Assembly: GCF_037658235.1 (NCBI RefSeq)
Contig: NZ_JBBJLN010000001.1
Coordinates: 1-64,000 of the forward strand
Length of the DNA stretch: 64,000 bases
Source: Yunchengibacter salinarum
GTDB taxonomy: Bacteria > Pseudomonadota > Alphaproteobacteria > Sphingomonadales > Kordiimonadaceae
Reading direction: 5' to 3'
The position numbers and the translations under genes are program-made. The notes beneath the pieces are model-generated. The model saw nothing but the letters and a program-made list of their open reading frames with translations, had not been told where the DNA came from and ran no database searches. Of this stretch, positions 52,890 through 62,099 are shown in pieces (position 1 is the first letter of the stretch; every line of letters begins with the position of its first letter).

Positions 52890-53507
52890 CTAGCGGCTGA
52901 TCAGCCGCTTCAGATCGTCCAGCGTGTCATCCAGCGGGCGGCGGCTGCCTTCCACCCGGCACAGCACCAGCGCCCCCTGCACCCGTTCCAGCACGCGGCG
53001 GGCTTCTTCCGGCGCGCGCTCCGCCGGGCGGCCCACATCCACCAGCGCGCCGGTCAGCGCCCTGATCCAGGCCGCGACAGTGGCCCGGATCGCCGGCGCA
53101 AAGAGCGCGCGCCCTTCCCCCATCATCAGGGTGTTCATCAGGCACACCGGCACATCGCCGCCATAATATGTGCGCGCCCCTTCGATCGAGCGTATGATGC
53201 GGTCCTGCGCCGGGCCGCCATCATCCAGCGGTAACAGCACCAGCGTGTTGAGCCGCGCCCCCGCATGGGCCAGCACATGGCGCGCCATGTCCCGCTTGCC
53301 ATCTGGGTAATGATGGTAAAGGCTGGCCTTCTTCAGCCCCGCCGCCGCCGAAAGCCGGGCCAGACTGGCCCCTTCATAGCCGTGCTCGCAGAATACCGGG
53401 GTCAGCAATTCCGCCAGCCGATGCCGCCCGGAGCGGGCCTGCGCACGGCGCCCCACCCCCTCGGCTGGGGCGGTACGGCTTTCGGTCTCGCGGGCATTCT
53501 GGCTCAT
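52890..53507 (-). CDS. TetR/AcrR-family regulator
   Basis: The 205-residue protein has an N-terminal TetR helix-turn-helix (EGASLARLSAAAGLKKASLY, HHYPDGKRDMARHVL) and a divergent ligand-binding C-terminal domain with a few Cys. The ligand cannot be inferred. Its gene is divergent to the PBP gene, and the 208-nt gap would hold both promoters. Confidence 0.9.
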   Translation of the reverse strand: MSQNARETESRTAPAEGVGRRAQARSGRHRLAELLTPVFCEHGYEGASLARLSAAAGLKKASLYHHYPDGKRDMARHVLAHAGARLNTLVLLPLDDGGPAQDRIIRSIEGARTYYGGDVPVCLMNTLMMGEGRALFAPAIRATVAAWIRALTGALVDVGRPAERAPEEARRVLERVQGALVLCRVEGSRRPLDDTLDDLKRLISR

Positions 53508-53715
53508 GGGATCAATCGGCTCATCTTCCGGTCAGCTACACGGTCTGAAAGACCGACACACTTGACCGTAAAGGGCCGGGAACGGCAAAAGAAGAAAAAA
53601 TATGCCCGAAATCGCCATTTTTTGATGCCCGGATCGCGCCTGCCTCCGTGCCGCGCCGGTCAGGGCCCGGAAAAACACTGCACGCAACGCGTAACAAGAA
53701 CGAAAGGAATCCCCA

Positions 53716-55626
53716 CTGGCCCGTCGTCGCCCCCCAAAAAACGGCCCCACAAAAACCGCCCCACAAAAACCGCCCCCCGAACCAACCCGAAAAAAGGCGG
53801 GGCAGCGGCCAAGGAGCCCGCTAAGGCGCCTTTTTTACTGGGGCGCCGTTGGCGGGGTATGGCTTGTCATCATATTGATGATCGCGCTGGGCTATCTGGC
53901 CCACGACATGCCGGATCTGGATAATCTGCCCGCGCCGGGCGCCGATCGCCCCTCTGTGCTGGTGAAGGCATCTAACGGCGCCACCCTGGTGCGCACCGGC
54001 CCCAGCTATGGGGACTGGGTTCCGTTCGAGGCCCTGCCCGATGCGCTGGTGCGTGCCCTGGTCGCGGTGGAGGACCGGGCCTTTTTCGAGCATCCGGGGG
54101 TGTCCATCACCGGCGTATTACGGGCGATGGTGGCCAATATCCGGGCCGGCAGCGTGCGGGCGGGCGGCAGCACGCTTACCCAGCAACTGGCCAAAAATCT
54201 GTTCCTGTCCCATCAGCGCACCTTCCGGCGCAAGGCCCAGGAACTGCTGACGGCCTTCTGGCTGGAGCAGAAATTCACCAAGCGACAACTGATCACGCTT
54301 TATCTCAACCGGGTCTATTTCGGCGGCGGCGCTTATGGCGTGGATGCGGCGGCCCGCAAATATTTCGGCCACGGCGCCACCCGCCTGTCCGTGGCGGAAA
54401 GCGCCCTGCTGGCAGGGCTTGTGAAGGCGCCGTCCAGCCTGGCCCCGCACATCAATCCCGACGGGGCGTGGGAGCGGGCCAGGCTGGTACTGTCCGCCAT
54501 GGTGGAGACCGGTGCGCTGACCCGCGCCGCCGCGGACAAGATCGCCAGCGAACGGCCCCGCATCCTGAAAGACCCGGTGGGCGCCCATGTGCGCTATTTC
54601 ACCGACTGGGTAACGGCGCGCGCCCGCGCCATGCTGCCGGAGGAAAAAGGCCGATCCCTGACCATCTTCACCACGCTGGACCCCGCCGCCCAGCGCGCCG
54701 CCCATATGGCCATCCGACGCGGGGTCACCAATGAAGACGGTACATTGCGCCACCAGGGGGCACTGGTGGCGATGGAGCCGGACGGCGCGGTCAAGGCCAT
54801 GACGGGGGGCGCCAGCTATGGAAGCAGCCAGTTCAACCGCGCCACTCAGGCCCGGCGCCAGCCCGGCTCGGCCTTCAAGCTGTTCGCCTATCTGGCCGCC
54901 ATCGAACAGGGCATGGCAGCCGACGCCCGCTTCATCGATGCGCCAGTGACCGTGGACGGCTGGACCCCGAAAAACTATAGCGGCCAGCATGACGGCGCCA
55001 TGACGGCGCGGGAAGCCTTCGCCCGATCCATCAACACGGTGGCGGTGCGGGTGGCGGAAAAGGCGGGCCGGGAAAAAGTGGCGGCCATGGCCCGGCGGCT
55101 TGGCATCACCACGCCCATAGCCCCCCTGCCCAGCCTGCCGCTTGGCACGGAAGAAGTGCGGCTGATCGATCTGGCGGGGGCCTATGCCAGTGTGGCCAGC
55201 GGCGGCATCCGGGCCGAGCCCTATGGCATCGTGGAAATCACCAGCATGGAAGGCCAGGTGCTGTACCGGCGCGGCCTTGGCCGGACGGAACCGGTGCTGG
55301 CGCGGCCCCATGTGCGCACCATCACCGACATGCTGAGCGCTGTGGTGTCCTGGGGCAGCGGCAAGGCGGCCGCGCTGGATCGCCCGGTGGCGGGCAAGAC
55401 GGGCACCAGCCAGGACAGCCGCGACGGCGTGTTCGTGGGCTTCACCAGCGATCTGGTCACCGCGGTCTGGGTGGGGCATGACGACGGCACCGCCATGCCG
55501 GGTGTCACCGGCGGCGGCACCCCCGCCCGCATCTTCCGGGATTTCAATCTGGAAGCCCATGCCGGGCATCCGGTGCGCCCGCTGCTGGCGGATATGTCAC
55601 GCTATCGGGGGGACGAACGCGAATAA
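53716..55626 (+). CDS. Class A penicillin-binding protein with apparent CTG start
   Basis: The protein is a bifunctional peptidoglycan synthase. It has a cationic Pro/Lys-rich head, a membrane helix (residues about 40-60), a glycosyltransferase domain (VEDRAFFEHPG with Glu near 119, GGSTLTQQLAKNLFL) and a transpeptidase with SAFK (active Ser 385), SIN and KTGTS. The frame is closed by TAA at 53692 and has no ATG, GTG or TTG before TTG 53875, which would cut the membrane helix in half. CTG 53716 has AAAGGAA 6-7 nt upstream and restores the usual head and helix, giving 636 residues. A sequencing error near the start is the alternative. Confidence 0.82.
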   Translation: MARRRPPKNGPTKTAPQKPPPEPTRKKAGQRPRSPLRRLFYWGAVGGVWLVIILMIALGYLAHDMPDLDNLPAPGADRPSVLVKASNGATLVRTGPSYGDWVPFEALPDALVRALVAVEDRAFFEHPGVSITGVLRAMVANIRAGSVRAGGSTLTQQLAKNLFLSHQRTFRRKAQELLTAFWLEQKFTKRQLITLYLNRVYFGGGAYGVDAAARKYFGHGATRLSVAESALLAGLVKAPSSLAPHINPDGAWERARLVLSAMVETGALTRAAADKIASERPRILKDPVGAHVRYFTDWVTARARAMLPEEKGRSLTIFTTLDPAAQRAAHMAIRRGVTNEDGTLRHQGALVAMEPDGAVKAMTGGASYGSSQFNRATQARRQPGSAFKLFAYLAAIEQGMAADARFIDAPVTVDGWTPKNYSGQHDGAMTAREAFARSINTVAVRVAEKAGREKVAAMARRLGITTPIAPLPSLPLGTEEVRLIDLAGAYASVASGGIRAEPYGIVEITSMEGQVLYRRGLGRTEPVLARPHVRTITDMLSAVVSWGSGKAAALDRPVAGKTGTSQDSRDGVFVGFTSDLVTAVWVGHDDGTAMPGVTGGGTPARIFRDFNLEAHAGHPVRPLLADMSRYRGDERE

Positions 55627-55723
55627 GCGTTGCCTGCGCCGCTCTGACTTGCCATTCTGCGCCCCATCCACGGCCATTCTGGCCGAGCCGTAGCGAGATA
55701 CTGTTTTTCCGAGGACCCATCTT

Positions 55724-56686
55724 ATGAGCGACACCAACGAACGCCTGATCCAGGCCCTGAAGGATCTGGCCGATGGCCGGACACCCGACACCTACGGGCT
55801 GGACGGTGATGTCCGCCCCCTGATCGAACGGGCCGCCGGGCGCCTGGACCAGGCTGGCCGGGAGCACGACACACTGAAATCCAAAGCCGCCGAGTTCGAG
55901 AAAACCATGAACCGGCTGCTGGAAGACGTGGCCCGCACCGCCGCCACCCTGGACAAAACCGCTGACGAGGCCCGCGAAACGGCGGGCAGCACCGATACGC
56001 AACTGGCCGATGTGGCCCGCGTGGCCGCGCAGGCCAGCGAAAACATCCAGACCGTATCAGCCGCCGCACAGGAGCTGTCGTCATCGGTACGGGAAGTGGC
56101 CCACCAGACATCGGAAAGCGCCGAGTCGGCGCGTAATGCGGTGAGCCAGTCCGAATCCGCGCGGGAAGACATTTCCCAACTGGTGAAGGCTTCCAACCGG
56201 ATCGGCGACGTGGTGCAACTGATCAAGGACATCGCGGACCAGACCAACCTTCTCGCCCTTAACGCCACCATTGAGGCGGCGCGGGCCGGGGACGCGGGCA
56301 AGGGCTTCGCCGTGGTGGCCAGCGAGGTGAAAAACCTGGCCAACCAGACCGCCAAGGCCACCGACGACATTTCCAAGCAGGTTGCCGACATGCAAACCGC
56401 CACGGACACCACGGTGAAGGCGATCGACGGCATCCGGGACATCATCGCCGGGATTGAGAGCACCGTGACCTCGATCGCCTCGGCGGTGGAGGAACAAGAC
56501 GCATCCAGCGCCGAAATCGCGCGCAATGTGGGCGAGGTATCCAGCAACACCGAAGAGGTCACCAGCACCATTGCCGACATCGGCAGGGGTACGGAAAAGA
56601 CCACCCGCCACCTGGAAAAGCTGAAGGAAGACAGCGCCACGCTGAACCAGAAAGTGGAAGAAGCCAGAAAATCCACCAAAGGTTAA
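55724..56686 (+). CDS. Soluble methyl-accepting-chemotaxis-like protein
   Basis: The 320-residue cytoplasmic protein is almost entirely coiled coil and has the MCP signalling hairpin IADQTNLLALNATIEAARAG followed by KGFAVVASEVKNLANQT. There is no membrane helix and no recognisable sensor domain. The first 65 residues (LIQALKDLADGRTPDTYGL) form a small unknown head. Such soluble transducers act on chemotaxis kinase CheA or on other pathways. It follows the PBP gene by about 97 nt, so a link to cell-wall sensing is possible, but no che genes are nearby. Confidence 0.9.
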   Translation: MSDTNERLIQALKDLADGRTPDTYGLDGDVRPLIERAAGRLDQAGREHDTLKSKAAEFEKTMNRLLEDVARTAATLDKTADEARETAGSTDTQLADVARVAAQASENIQTVSAAAQELSSSVREVAHQTSESAESARNAVSQSESAREDISQLVKASNRIGDVVQLIKDIADQTNLLALNATIEAARAGDAGKGFAVVASEVKNLANQTAKATDDISKQVADMQTATDTTVKAIDGIRDIIAGIESTVTSIASAVEEQDASSAEIARNVGEVSSNTEEVTSTIADIGRGTEKTTRHLEKLKEDSATLNQKVEEARKSTKG

Positions 56687-56721
56687 GACGGGCACGCACG
56701 CCCCATCGGCAATGCCACGGA

Positions 56722-56751
56722 AAAGGGCTGACTCCAAGGGGTCGGCCCTTT
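56722..56751 (+). terminator. Rho-independent terminator of the MCP-like gene
   Basis: AAAGGGCTGAC and GTCGGCCCTTT pair over 11 bp with one wobble, followed by TTTCTG. It lies about 35 nt after the stop. The bases up to 56924 hold nothing else that I can name. Confidence 0.75.
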
Positions 56752-56924
56752 CTGCAAACCGCGTCTTACAGCCGGGTGTACGCGCGTTTACGGGCAGGAT
56801 GCACACCCCACCGGCATGATATCAAATCGATCATTGTACCGTCGCCACCCCTGCCGGAAGTCCGGCGGGCGCCCATTTGGAGCCGCGTTCCTGGCACGCT
56901 GGCGTGACATCATTTATAGCGGCT

Positions 56925-57641
56925 TCATGCGAAGTGAACACGCATCAGCGCTGCCCCGTGGCGGCGCAACCAGTCTTTGTGGCGGGGATACCGGGGCATG
57001 AGTCGCGCCACCTCGGCCCAGAAGGCGGGGGAATGGTTCATCTCCACCATATGGGCCATTTCATGGGCCGCCACATAAGCCAGCACGCCGGGCGGCGCCA
57101 TCACCAGCCGAAAGGAAAACCGCACCGCGCCCCGGCTGGAACAACTGCCCCAGCGGCTGCGCATATCGCCGATGGACAGCCGGGGCGCGGCCACGCCCAG
57201 CGCGGCGGCATGATCCTGCACCAGCGGCGCCAGATCGTGGCGTGCCTCGGCCTTCAGCCAGCTTTCCAGCCGCCGGGGCGCCATGTCGCGCGGGCCGCCC
57301 ACCATCAGGGCATCGCCTTCCCGCCAGACACGGCGGGGCGGGCCGTCGGTGAAGGTGAGCCGCAGCCGCTCCCCCCGCACCGGGCACAGGCCGCCATCGC
57401 CGATGCGCGCCGCATCCAGCGCGGCAAGGCGCGCCGCCACGAAGGCTTCCTCCCGCTGCACAAAGCGCACGGCCTCCCGCTCCGGCACGCCGGGGGGCAG
57501 CGTCACCCGCACGGACCCGTCGTCCCGCACACGCAGGGTCATCCGTCGGGCTCTGGGATTGGGGCGGCAGGCCACCGTGACCGACCGGCCATCGGCCAGG
57601 GTGAGCGCCACCCCATCCGGCGGCGGTGCGGCCTCAGTCAT
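56925..57641 (-). CDS. YgjP-like zinc metallopeptidase (M48-type)
   Basis: The 238-residue protein has the DUF45/YgjP signature: the zinc motif AAHEMAHMVEMNHSPAFW with H193, E194 and H197, and MRSRWGSCSSRG near residue 160. It probably acts on proteins in the cytosol, but the substrate is unknown. Its start overlaps the ycgN stop by 8 nt. ATG 57641 is the family-like start; a longer frame at 57701 is unlikely. Confidence 0.9.
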   Translation of the reverse strand: MTEAAPPPDGVALTLADGRSVTVACRPNPRARRMTLRVRDDGSVRVTLPPGVPEREAVRFVQREEAFVAARLAALDAARIGDGGLCPVRGERLRLTFTDGPPRRVWREGDALMVGGPRDMAPRRLESWLKAEARHDLAPLVQDHAAALGVAAPRLSIGDMRSRWGSCSSRGAVRFSFRLVMAPPGVLAYVAAHEMAHMVEMNHSPAFWAEVARLMPRYPRHKDWLRRHGAALMRVHFA

Positions 57642-58077
57642 CGCTGTCCCGGTCGGGCCAGGAAACCACGTGATCCTCGATCGCACCGGCAACGCGCTCA
57701 TCCACGATGCGCCCCTTCACCGACATGCCCGCCCGGTGCACGCTGTCCGGGTCGCCGGATACCAGCGGATGCCAGTCCGCCAGGCCACGCCCTTCCGCCA
57801 GGCGACGATAGGCGCAGCTTCGCGGCAACCATTGCAGGCTTTCCGCCAGGTCCGGCGACAGCTTGACACAACTGGCCACCCAGCGCCGGCGATCGGCATA
57901 GCGGGTGCAGCCGCCGCCGTTCGGGTCGAGCATCCGGCAGCCCACATCGGAGAAGAACACCTCCTCCGTGTCCTCGTCCTGCAATTTGTGCAGACAGCAC
58001 TTGCCGCAGCCGTCACAGAGCGATTCCCACTCCGACTCGCTCATCTGGTGCAGGCTTTTTTCTTTCCAGAAGGTCAA
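57634..58077 (-). CDS. ycgN: YcgN-family (UPF0260) Cys-rich protein
   Basis: The 147-residue protein belongs to the YkgJ/YcgN family of unknown function, which probably binds metal. Eight Cys are seen: C21, C24, C27, C28 (CDGCGKCC), C47, C57, C70 and C88. It overlaps the peptidase gene by 8 nt and lies 42 nt after the SCO1 stop. No enzymatic role is assigned to the family. Confidence 0.92.
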   Translation of the reverse strand: MTFWKEKSLHQMSESEWESLCDGCGKCCLHKLQDEDTEEVFFSDVGCRMLDPNGGGCTRYADRRRWVASCVKLSPDLAESLQWLPRSCAYRRLAEGRGLADWHPLVSGDPDSVHRAGMSVKGRIVDERVAGAIEDHVVSWPDRDSDD

Positions 58078-58119
58078 AAGCCCCCCTTTCCCGTGCGGGC
58101 TCGCGCAGCGGGCCGCATG

Positions 58120-58734
58120 TCAGGAACCGGCCAGCAGGGGCCGCAGCGCGTCCGCGATCACCTGCTTGCTGTCATCGCCGGTGAAGATGCGGCGATAGCT
58201 GCCGTCCGGGTTCATCAGGAAAATCACGCTGGAATGATCCATCAGATAGTCCCCGGCGCTGTCATCGTCCACCTTGCGATAATACACCCGGTAAAGCTTC
58301 GCCACCTCGGCGATTTCCTGCTCCGAGCCGGTCATGCCCACCAGCCGGTCATGGAACAGGGGCACATAGTCGGCCAGGGCCGCCACCGTGTCGCGGGCGG
58401 GATCAATGGTGACAAAGACCGGTTTGACCTTTTCCGTGGGCAGGCCGTCTTCCTTCAAGTCCTTCAGCGCACCGGTCATCTTGGCCAGTTCCGTGGGGCA
58501 CACGTCCGGGCAGAAGCTGTAGCCGAAATAGATCAACCGGTACTGACCCGCAAAGGCCGTGGTGCTCATGTCCTCGCCGGTATGGGCGGTCAGGGTGAAC
58601 GGCCCGCCGGGGCCGCCACCGCCGCCGGTGTCGGCGGGCCGGTTCTGCCCGCCCGGCCCCAGCAGGGCAAGGGCCGCCACACCCGCCAGTGCCAGCGCCA
58701 CCAGCGCCCATAAAATCAGCCGAAACCGTGCCAT
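58120..58734 (-). CDS. SCO1/SenC copper chaperone
   Basis: SCO proteins deliver copper to the CuA site of cytochrome c oxidase. The 204-residue protein has an N-terminal membrane anchor (LILWALVALALAGVAALALL), then a thioredoxin-like domain with C75-x3-C79 (FCPDVC) and H167 (MDHSSVIF) as copper ligands. A Gly-rich linker (residues 36-44) separates the two. ATG 58734 has AGGAGG 5 nt upstream. It is adjacent to the redox regulator pair RegB/RegA but not in their operon. Confidence 0.95.
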   Translation of the reverse strand: MARFRLILWALVALALAGVAALALLGPGGQNRPADTGGGGGPGGPFTLTAHTGEDMSTTAFAGQYRLIYFGYSFCPDVCPTELAKMTGALKDLKEDGLPTEKVKPVFVTIDPARDTVAALADYVPLFHDRLVGMTGSEQEIAEVAKLYRVYYRKVDDDSAGDYLMDHSSVIFLMNPDGSYRRIFTGDDSKQVIADALRPLLAGS

Positions 58735-59069
58735 GCTCACCTCCTGATATGCAGTGGCGCGACCGGGAGACGGACTCGATCCCGTCTTGGGCAACGCCTT
58801 TCTCCCCGCTATATAAGGGGGCGCGGCGGTGCTGTCACCCACTGGCCGCCCTATGATCGCCCCCTGCGCGATCATCACGCAGGCCGCGCGCGCACCACGG
58901 CGCTCACCAATGGGCGCATCACGGGGCAACGGGTGGGCCGGGGACCGCCACGGTCAACCATCTGGGTCAACCGTCCGGCAACCATCTGGCGGGCCGGACC
59001 ACTTCATGCTAGTCACGGTGGCCGAATGGTCCCCAAGCGGCCAACCACAAGAAGGAGCGAAAGGCAACC
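58735..59069. other. Divergent intergenic region SCO1 / ankyrin gene
   Basis: These 335 bases separate two divergent genes and should contain both promoters. An 11-bp direct repeat CAACCATCTGG occurs at 58955 and 58979, a 24-nt period. I see no supported reading frame and no clear promoter boxes. Confidence 0.5.
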
Positions 59070-59654
59070 ATGCGCGTATCCCTGTCGGCCCTGTCCCTTA
59101 AGATAGTCCTGTCGCTGTCCCTGATGGTCGGCATCATCGCCCTGTCGGGCGCGGCATCGGCCCAGCAATCCAACCAGTTCAAGCTGCTCAATGCGGTGGA
59201 AGATCAGGACATGGAGGAAGTGCGCTCCCTCATGCGCAAGGGCGTTTCCCCCAATACCCGCCGACGGCAGAGCGGCATTCCCGCCATATTGATCGCCGCG
59301 GACGGCGGCTATCTGCCCATGGTCAAGCTGTTGCTGGAAAACGGCGCCGACCCCGACATGAAGGGGGAGGAACGGGGCCAGACGGCCCTGATGCGCCGCG
59401 CCGTGGCCGGTGACATCGAAATGATGAAGCTGCTGCTTGAACACGGGGCGGATGTGAACGCCGTGGATGCGGGGCTGGAAACCGCCCTGATGAAAGCGGT
59501 GCGCAGCCGCAAATTCCGCACCGCCGAATTCCTGCTGGAACACGACGCCGACCCCAATGTGCAGGACATGACGGGCCGATCCGCGCTTCAGTATGCCCGC
59601 ATGAGCCGCAGCCGTCGCATGGTGCGGATGCTGGAAGAAGCGGGCGCCTACTGA
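59070..59654 (+). CDS. Exported ankyrin-repeat protein
   Basis: The 194-residue protein has a signal peptide (IVLSLSLMVGIIALSGAASA, cleaved near ASAQQ) followed by about four ankyrin repeats (GGYLPMVKLLLENGADPDMK, GDIEMMKLLLEHGADVNAVD, RKFRTAEFLLEHDADPNVQ). Ankyrins bind other proteins, here in the periplasm. The partner is unknown. ATG 59070 has GAAGGAG upstream with some distance. It precedes a membrane protein gene that overlaps regB, so the group may be one transcript. Confidence 0.9.
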   Translation: MRVSLSALSLKIVLSLSLMVGIIALSGAASAQQSNQFKLLNAVEDQDMEEVRSLMRKGVSPNTRRRQSGIPAILIAADGGYLPMVKLLLENGADPDMKGEERGQTALMRRAVAGDIEMMKLLLEHGADVNAVDAGLETALMKAVRSRKFRTAEFLLEHDADPNVQDMTGRSALQYARMSRSRRMVRMLEEAGAY

Positions 59655-59691
59655 TCATGGCTGTGCCCGCCCATACCGCCCCCCTGGTGCC

Positions 59692-60693
59692 GTGACCGGC
59701 GCGCTGGCCCATCTGCCGGATTTTGGCCGCCTGCTGGCGACTCCCCTGCCGGGTGATGCACCCGCCCACTGGCTGATTCTGGCGGGAATCGCCCTGCTGC
59801 TGGATGCCCTGCTGGGCAGCCGCACCCTTCTGGGCCGCCTGCCCGGCCCGGATCGCATATTGTTGCGACTCGGCCAGTGGCTGGTGCCCCGGCTGGACCG
59901 CGAACGCCGATCCCGCTTTGCGCGCGCCATGCGCGGTGCCCTGGTGGTGATGGCCTTCACCCCGATACTGGTGGTGATCGGGCGCGGTGTGGACCTGATC
60001 GCGCTGGATGGCGGCCTTGGCACGCTGATCACCGTGCTGTTGCTGGCCCGGCTGATGGAACAGCGGGCGCTGGTGGACTTGATCAGCGCCATGCCGGATC
60101 GGCTGGGGCGCATCCGGCCCGGCGCGGACGGAAACGGGCGCTTCGGCGCGTCCCGCTTTGCGCTGGAACGGCTGGCGGTGCGCTTTGCCGACGGCCTGGT
60201 GACCGTGCTTGTGCTGCTGATGCTGGGGGGCATGGCGCTGGTGCTGGTCCATCGTTTTCTCACCATGCTGGTGGAAGCAGGCGCGCCCAAGGGAATGACA
60301 CCGCCCGCCAGCCCTTTCTATCTTGTGCCGCTGGCCCTGCAACAGGCGCTGGCCCTGCCGGGGGCGGCGCTGGCCGCGCTGCTGATGGCGCTGGCGGCGC
60401 TGCTGGTGCCGGGCGCGCGCGCCGGGCAGGCATGGCGCGGCCTGTCCCCGTTCGGCGCTGGCCTGCCCGCCCGCCTGATCCCCGCCGCCACGCTGGCCTT
60501 CGCGCTGGGGCTTAACCTGCACAGCGACCCGGACAACCGCCCCGGTGGCCGGTGGCTCGGCCCGCCGGACGGGCGCGCCCGCCCCGCCCCACTGGATATG
60601 AGCCGGGCGCTTTATCTGATACTGGTCGCCGGCCTGCTGATTCTGCTGGCACTGGTGGGTGTGCTGCTGCATCTTCTGGGGGGAACGCCATGA
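59692..60693 (+). CDS. Polytopic membrane protein, weakly CobD/CbiB-like
   Basis: I do not recognise this 333-residue protein with confidence. It has about five hydrophobic helices and an N-terminal half (LILAGIALLLDALLGSRTLL) that is vaguely like CobD/CbiB of cobalamin synthesis, but I see no catalytic motif to prove it. GTG 59692 opens the frame; there is no clear ribosome site. The stop overlaps the regB ATG by 4 nt, so it is translated with the sensor kinase and may help its redox sensing, which is inference only. Confidence 0.7.
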   Translation: MTGALAHLPDFGRLLATPLPGDAPAHWLILAGIALLLDALLGSRTLLGRLPGPDRILLRLGQWLVPRLDRERRSRFARAMRGALVVMAFTPILVVIGRGVDLIALDGGLGTLITVLLLARLMEQRALVDLISAMPDRLGRIRPGADGNGRFGASRFALERLAVRFADGLVTVLVLLMLGGMALVLVHRFLTMLVEAGAPKGMTPPASPFYLVPLALQQALALPGAALAALLMALAALLVPGARAGQAWRGLSPFGAGLPARLIPAATLAFALGLNLHSDPDNRPGGRWLGPPDGRARPAPLDMSRALYLILVAGLLILLALVGVLLHLLGGTP

Positions 60694-62099
60694 GCCTGCC
60701 ACCGAGCCCCGGTGAAGCCGACGCGCATATCAATCTGCTTCATCCCGATCTGCCCCAGGGCGGCGGCGTGCGGGCCGGTACGCTCGTGTCCATTCGCTGG
60801 GTGGCCGTGGCGGGCCAGGCGCTCAGCCTGCTGTTCGTCAGTTACGGGCTGGGCTTCCATGTGCGGCTGGATCTGACCCTGCCGCTGGTGGCGCTGTCCG
60901 CCCTGCTCAATCTGGTGCTGCATGTACGCCTGCCCCGCAATAGCCGCCTGACGGAACTGAACGCCACGCTGCAACTGGGCTTCGATCTGCTGCATCTGGC
61001 GGCGCTGGTCTATCTCACCGGCGGGCTGGCCAACCCGTTTGCCGTTCTGCTTCTGGCGCCCACCAGTGTATCCGCCTCCATGCTGGGGCGGCGCTCCACC
61101 ATTCTGCTGGTCCTGCTCAGCCTGATATTGCTGACCTGCATGGCCTTTACGCCTTTTCCCCTGCCCTGGGACGGCCCGCCACCGGATATTCCCCGGCTTT
61201 ATCTGGTGGGATTATGGGTGGGGCTCGCCTTTGCCATGGTGTTTCTGGCCGCCTATACTGCGCGCGTGGGCCGCGAAGGGCGCCACCGGGCACGCGCCCT
61301 GTCCGCCACACAGATCGCGCTGGAACGGGAACAGCAACTGTCCGCGCTGGGGGCACTGGCCGCCGCCGCCGCCCATGAACTGGGCACACCGCTGGGCACC
61401 ATCACCATGACCGTCAGCGACCTGAGGGATGCCGCCAGGGACAGCAACGATGCCTTTGCCGCGCAAGCGCTGCCCGATCTGGACCTGATCGCCCAGCAGA
61501 CCCGGCGCTGCCGCGACATTCTGACCCGGATCAGCCAGCAGGGGCGCACCGGCAGCGAGGATCATTTCCGCCATATATCGCTGGAAACGCTGGTGCGGGA
61601 AGCTGGCGCCCCGCTGGAGCACGCCGGTGTCACCCTGCATTATGGCGGCGATCCCCAGGCCCGCGGCATGGCGGTTCTGCGCCGATCCGAACAGATTCAC
61701 GCCCTGCGCAATATCGTGGAAAACGCCGTGAGCTTCGCGGCAAGCCGGGTCGATATTGAAATGGGAATGGCGGGCGACCGGGTGGACCTGCGCATATCCG
61801 ATGACGGGCCGGGCTTCGACCCAACGATTGTCCGCCAGCTCGGCGAGCCCTATGTCAGTCATCGGGAAGGCGCGCACGGCGAAACAGGCGGTCTGGGGCT
61901 TGGCCTGTTCATCGCCAAGACCCTGCTGGAGCGCACCGGCGGCAAGGTGCGGTTTGAACGCGCCCCCGGTGGCGGCGCTCAGGTGCGGGTGGCCTGGCAG
62001 CGGGCCGACCTGATCGCGCCCCGGCAGGAGCCACAAAAGGCCGCCCCACCGGCAACGCATCGAACCGGCACAGGCGATAAGGAAGAAACCGATGAGTGA
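60690..62099 (+). CDS. regB: Redox sensor kinase RegB (PrrB/ActS)
   Basis: RegB is a membrane histidine kinase that reports on quinone and oxygen state to RegA. The 469-residue protein has six hydrophobic helices in residues 28-190, with the quinone-binding GGLANPF at 111-117. The H-box AAAHELGTPLG has phospho-His 229. The redox-active Cys is conserved at C274 in QQTRRCRDIL. The ATPase domain ends in GLGLGLFIAKTLLERTGG. The ATG overlaps the stop of the preceding membrane gene (ATGA), and regA overlaps its end by 8 nt. Confidence 0.96.
   Translation: MSLPPSPGEADAHINLLHPDLPQGGGVRAGTLVSIRWVAVAGQALSLLFVSYGLGFHVRLDLTLPLVALSALLNLVLHVRLPRNSRLTELNATLQLGFDLLHLAALVYLTGGLANPFAVLLLAPTSVSASMLGRRSTILLVLLSLILLTCMAFTPFPLPWDGPPPDIPRLYLVGLWVGLAFAMVFLAAYTARVGREGRHRARALSATQIALEREQQLSALGALAAAAAHELGTPLGTITMTVSDLRDAARDSNDAFAAQALPDLDLIAQQTRRCRDILTRISQQGRTGSEDHFRHISLETLVREAGAPLEHAGVTLHYGGDPQARGMAVLRRSEQIHALRNIVENAVSFAASRVDIEMGMAGDRVDLRISDDGPGFDPTIVRQLGEPYVSHREGAHGETGGLGLGLFIAKTLLERTGGKVRFERAPGGGAQVRVAWQRADLIAPRQEPQKAAPPATHRTGTGDKEETDE

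Noticed and set aside
53875..53877. TTG as the PBP start
   Set aside because: It would cut the membrane helix and has no ribosome site; CTG 53716 explains the data better.
59692..60693. CobD/CbiB cobalamin enzyme
   Set aside because: Only weak similarity in hydrophobic pattern; no other cobalamin genes and no clear motif, so the product is left unnamed.
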